From contig NZ_AP029028.1 in the NCBI RefSeq assembly GCF_037076565.1, positions 2,046,001-2,110,000 of the forward strand: DNA of 64,000 nucleotides, given 5' to 3'. Of this stretch, positions 62,416-64,000 are shown piece after piece (positions within the stretch are counted from its first letter, which is position 1; each line of letters opens with the position of its first letter). The notes below the pieces were generated by a model. The model was not told the origin of the DNA. It did no database searches and worked only from the letters and a program-made list of their open reading frames with translations. The position numbers were made by a program, and so were the translations under genes. This stretch comes from Herbaspirillum sp. DW155 (GTDB lineage: Bacteria > Pseudomonadota > Gammaproteobacteria > Burkholderiales > Burkholderiaceae_D).

Positions 62416-62666
62416 TCCCCGCCATCCCCACCGAAGACCGAACAAACATCATCAGCCAGCAGATCCCCGAGCAAGTGGCGCAGCAGCGCCAGGAGCTGGC
62501 CCAGGCCATGAACACCTTTCGCATCGAGGCTGTGCACCACTTCAGCAACGTCTTGCCGCCGCGCTTCAGCGTGATGGCGCGCGTCGTTCGCAATCGTGGC
62601 CCGCTGACCTGCTTGTCCTGCGGCGCCAAAACTGACGCGCTCGGCGAACTGCCGTGCGGCCACTGA
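62412..62666 (+). CDS. Hypothetical phage protein with Cys cluster
   Basis: 84 residues. The C-terminus PLTCLSCGAKTDALGELPCGH suggests a zinc-binding knuckle. Overlaps the previous gene by ATGA. Confidence 0.62.
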   Translation: MIPAIPTEDRTNIISQQIPEQVAQQRQELAQAMNTFRIEAVHHFSNVLPPRFSVMARVVRNRGPLTCLSCGAKTDALGELPCGH

Positions 62667-62675
62667 GGGCGAACG

Positions 62676-62777
62676 ATGAGCGCTGATGCTTTTGAGCTGT
62701 TCATGACGTTGGCCTTGCTGGGTTTGGGATTCGGCCTTCCCGTTGCGGTGCTGGTGTTCGGGCTGGTGACCAAATGA
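62676..62777 (+). CDS. Small membrane protein (33 aa)
   Basis: A single hydrophobic helix (FMTLALLGLGFGLPVAVLVFG). Too short for long-ORF finders, but it bridges two genes and its stop overlaps the next start by ATGA, which supports translation. Confidence 0.55.
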   Translation: MSADAFELFMTLALLGLGFGLPVAVLVFGLVTK

Positions 62778-63289
62778 GGCTGTCCCGCTTCACGGCCTTG
62801 CAGCAGGGTTTGTCCGCTACCGCGCGGAAGGTCTTCGCTGTGGTCCCTATCGCAGAGCCCTGGACGTGCGCCCAGATCGTGGCCGAGATGCGCCGTCAAG
62901 GGGCTTCACTGGATGTACGGATCGTTGGCGGATGCATTGCGGCTTTGCTGAGCGCTGGCCTGGTGCTGGAGGGTAAGCCGGGGCATTACGTGCGCGTGAA
63001 GGTGAGCGAGGGCGGCGCCAAGACGGATGGCCGCGCCGCCCAGCAAGTTGTTGAATTGAAAAAGGAGAGCGAAGTGACACAAACGAATGCGCAGGCAAAG
63101 CAGCAGTCCGCGATTGCGAAGCTGGGAGCTCTCTCGGAGCGCGCTGTGGCCATCGGCATGATGCTTAAGACTCTGGGTGATGACATTGCCAAAGCGGCCA
63201 TTGAGATCGATGACGACGCGGCAATACGCGAGGCCGAGTGGGGCAAGATTCGCCAGCTGCAAAAGCTGCTGAAGGAAATTGGCGGATGA
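62774..63289 (+). CDS. Hypothetical phage protein with winged-helix-like N-terminus
   Basis: 171 residues. The N-terminal half (GLSATARKVFAVVPIAEPWTCAQIVAEMRRQGASLDVRIVGGCIAALLSAGLV) looks like a winged helix. The C-terminus is a charged coiled coil. Overlaps both neighbours. Confidence 0.65.
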   Translation: MRLSRFTALQQGLSATARKVFAVVPIAEPWTCAQIVAEMRRQGASLDVRIVGGCIAALLSAGLVLEGKPGHYVRVKVSEGGAKTDGRAAQQVVELKKESEVTQTNAQAKQQSAIAKLGALSERAVAIGMMLKTLGDDIAKAAIEIDDDAAIREAEWGKIRQLQKLLKEIGG

Positions 63290-63483
63290 AGCGGTGGGAG
63301 CGTGAGGTCGCCAACCAGCTTCGCCTGGATGCCGCGCTGGTGCGCCAAGGTAAGGAGCCAAGTAGGGCGGTGGATTCGAAATATTACGGGCGCCATGGCG
63401 ATCCGGCTAATCACGTTGAGTTTGAATCAGAAATCCGGCGCCGCGAGGCAGCTAAAGCGAAAAAGCGAAAGGGGACCCGATGA
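63286..63483 (+). CDS. Small basic phage protein
   Basis: 65 residues from the ATG at 63286: MKRWEREVANQLRLD and a Lys/Arg-rich end (AAKAKKRKGTR). Overlaps its neighbours. Unknown. Confidence 0.6.
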   Translation: MKRWEREVANQLRLDAALVRQGKEPSRAVDSKYYGRHGDPANHVEFESEIRRREAAKAKKRKGTR

Positions 63484-63896
63484 ATGAACGGATGAGCGAC
63501 AAGGAACTGGATGCCTACTGCCAGGAATGGGTTTGGTGGTGCTACACGCGACGCTTTTACCTGCAGCCCGGCGCACAGAACATCTTGGCCCGCATGCAGC
63601 CGGCCAAGGTGAAGGAGCCGCCGAACGCGCGCAACAGTGCTGAGATGCAGTTCTTCAACGCCGCAGTACATGCAATGGCTGACATGAAAGAGCATGCCGA
63701 AACTTTCGCATGCTTCCGCCTGATGTACATCGAACAGACTGGTAACTTGAAGCGCGTGGCCGAGCAAAAGGGCATCAGCCGCCCGACGTATTACAACCGC
63801 GCGCGGGCCTTCGCGCGCCGCGCTGTGTCGTTGTCGCGCAGCTTCCAATCCGCGACTGCGCGCATGGCCGAAGCCGATTCTGTGCATGCGGACTGA
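63480..63896 (+). CDS. Candidate late-gene regulator (Q-like/HTH)
   Basis: 138 residues. LDAYCQEWVWWCYTRRFYLQPGAQNILARMQP at the N-terminus and a C-terminal sigma-like helix-turn-helix (NLKRVAEQKGISRPTYYNRARAFARRAVSLSR). It is the last gene of the rightward early operon, where lambdoid phages carry Q-type late regulators. The precise family is uncertain. Confidence 0.68.
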   Translation: MNERMSDKELDAYCQEWVWWCYTRRFYLQPGAQNILARMQPAKVKEPPNARNSAEMQFFNAAVHAMADMKEHAETFACFRLMYIEQTGNLKRVAEQKGISRPTYYNRARAFARRAVSLSRSFQSATARMAEADSVHAD

Positions 63897-63943
63897 GTGT
63901 AAAACGAAATCTTGTCAAAATAGTTGTGGCGAGCGTTTTACAC
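63897..63943 (+). promoter_or_regulatory. Inverted repeat after the Q-like gene
   Basis: GTGTAAAACG (63897-63906) and CGTTTTACAC (63934-63943) are perfect 10-bp arms around 27 bp. It starts in the stop region of the Q-like gene. It could be a late-promoter control site, a terminator or an operator; the window ends soon after. Confidence 0.55.
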
Positions 63944-64000
63944 TTTGCCATAAAATCGCACTCATTCAGATAGTCTGAAAAAGTGTCAGAAGATTTTCGA

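Larger units (their letters stand above)
42786..64000. mobile_element. Lambdoid-type prophage, left part (incomplete at right edge)
   Basis: It begins after tRNA-Pro with an integrase. The region holds a leftward early operon (55.2-42.9 kb), an immunity region with CI-like and Cro-like genes and mirrored promoters (55.2-56.4 kb), and a rightward early operon with replication, Dam, nuclease, RusA and a Q-like gene (56.5-63.9 kb). Almost every consecutive gene pair overlaps by ATGA. Late structural genes are expected past 64000. Confidence 0.93.

Overview
The window looks like a chromosome segment of a betaproteobacterium of the Herbaspirillum/Oxalobacteraceae type. This is inferred from the order relA - tRNA-Val - cheY - thrS-infC-rpmI-rplT-pheST-ihfA-merR, a complete XrtB-type exosortase/EPS cluster and overall codon style; no database search was run.

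Host part (1-42785). A truncated relA opens the window, followed by two identical tRNA-Val(GAC) genes, a cheY-like gene and a translation operon. thrS is preceded by a Thr-rich 13-codon leader peptide and a terminator with a competing hairpin, and infC uses an AUA start. From about 12.3 to 39.8 kb lies a surface polysaccharide region. It has epsL-epsB-epsD-epsE-epsF-epsG, an exosortase B/EpsI fusion, an O-antigen-ligase-type protein, glycosyltransferases (one GT26 enzyme carries a STAS domain) and mannose nucleotide-sugar genes. A reverse-strand capsule/KDO operon follows (flippase, kdsA, kpsF, a kdsB-kdsC fusion), then an FxDxF-type PEP-CTERM protein that is a likely exosortase substrate, and an acyltransferase. 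Glycerate kinase, a small lipoprotein, a TonB-like protein and tRNA-Pro(GGG) close the host part.

Prophage part (42786 to past the right edge). An integrated lambdoid-type phage starts beside tRNA-Pro with a tyrosine integrase and a DUF4224 protein. The leftward early operon (55.2 kb down to 42.9 kb) carries small ATGA-coupled genes, three DUF1566 proteins, an Avd protein, a template repeat, a reverse transcriptase, RdgC, a C5 methyltransferase and a ParB-like protein. The immunity region (55.2-56.4 kb) has a CI-like repressor, a Cro-like gene that appears leaderless, mirrored promoters with the same 9-bp operator, and a small gene under a near-consensus LexA box. The rightward early operon (56.5-63.9 kb) holds replication, recombination and nucleotide-metabolism genes with iteron-like repeats inside the replication gene. 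It ends in a Q-like late regulator; late genes lie outside the window.

The main discovery is a diversity-generating retroelement (DGR) in the prophage early operon. One 105-bp template and three 105-bp variable repeats at the 3' ends of three target genes differ at 40 positions in total, and every difference falls on a template adenine. The DGR sits in the operon controlled by the lysogeny switch, so diversification may be tied to induction; that link is inference.
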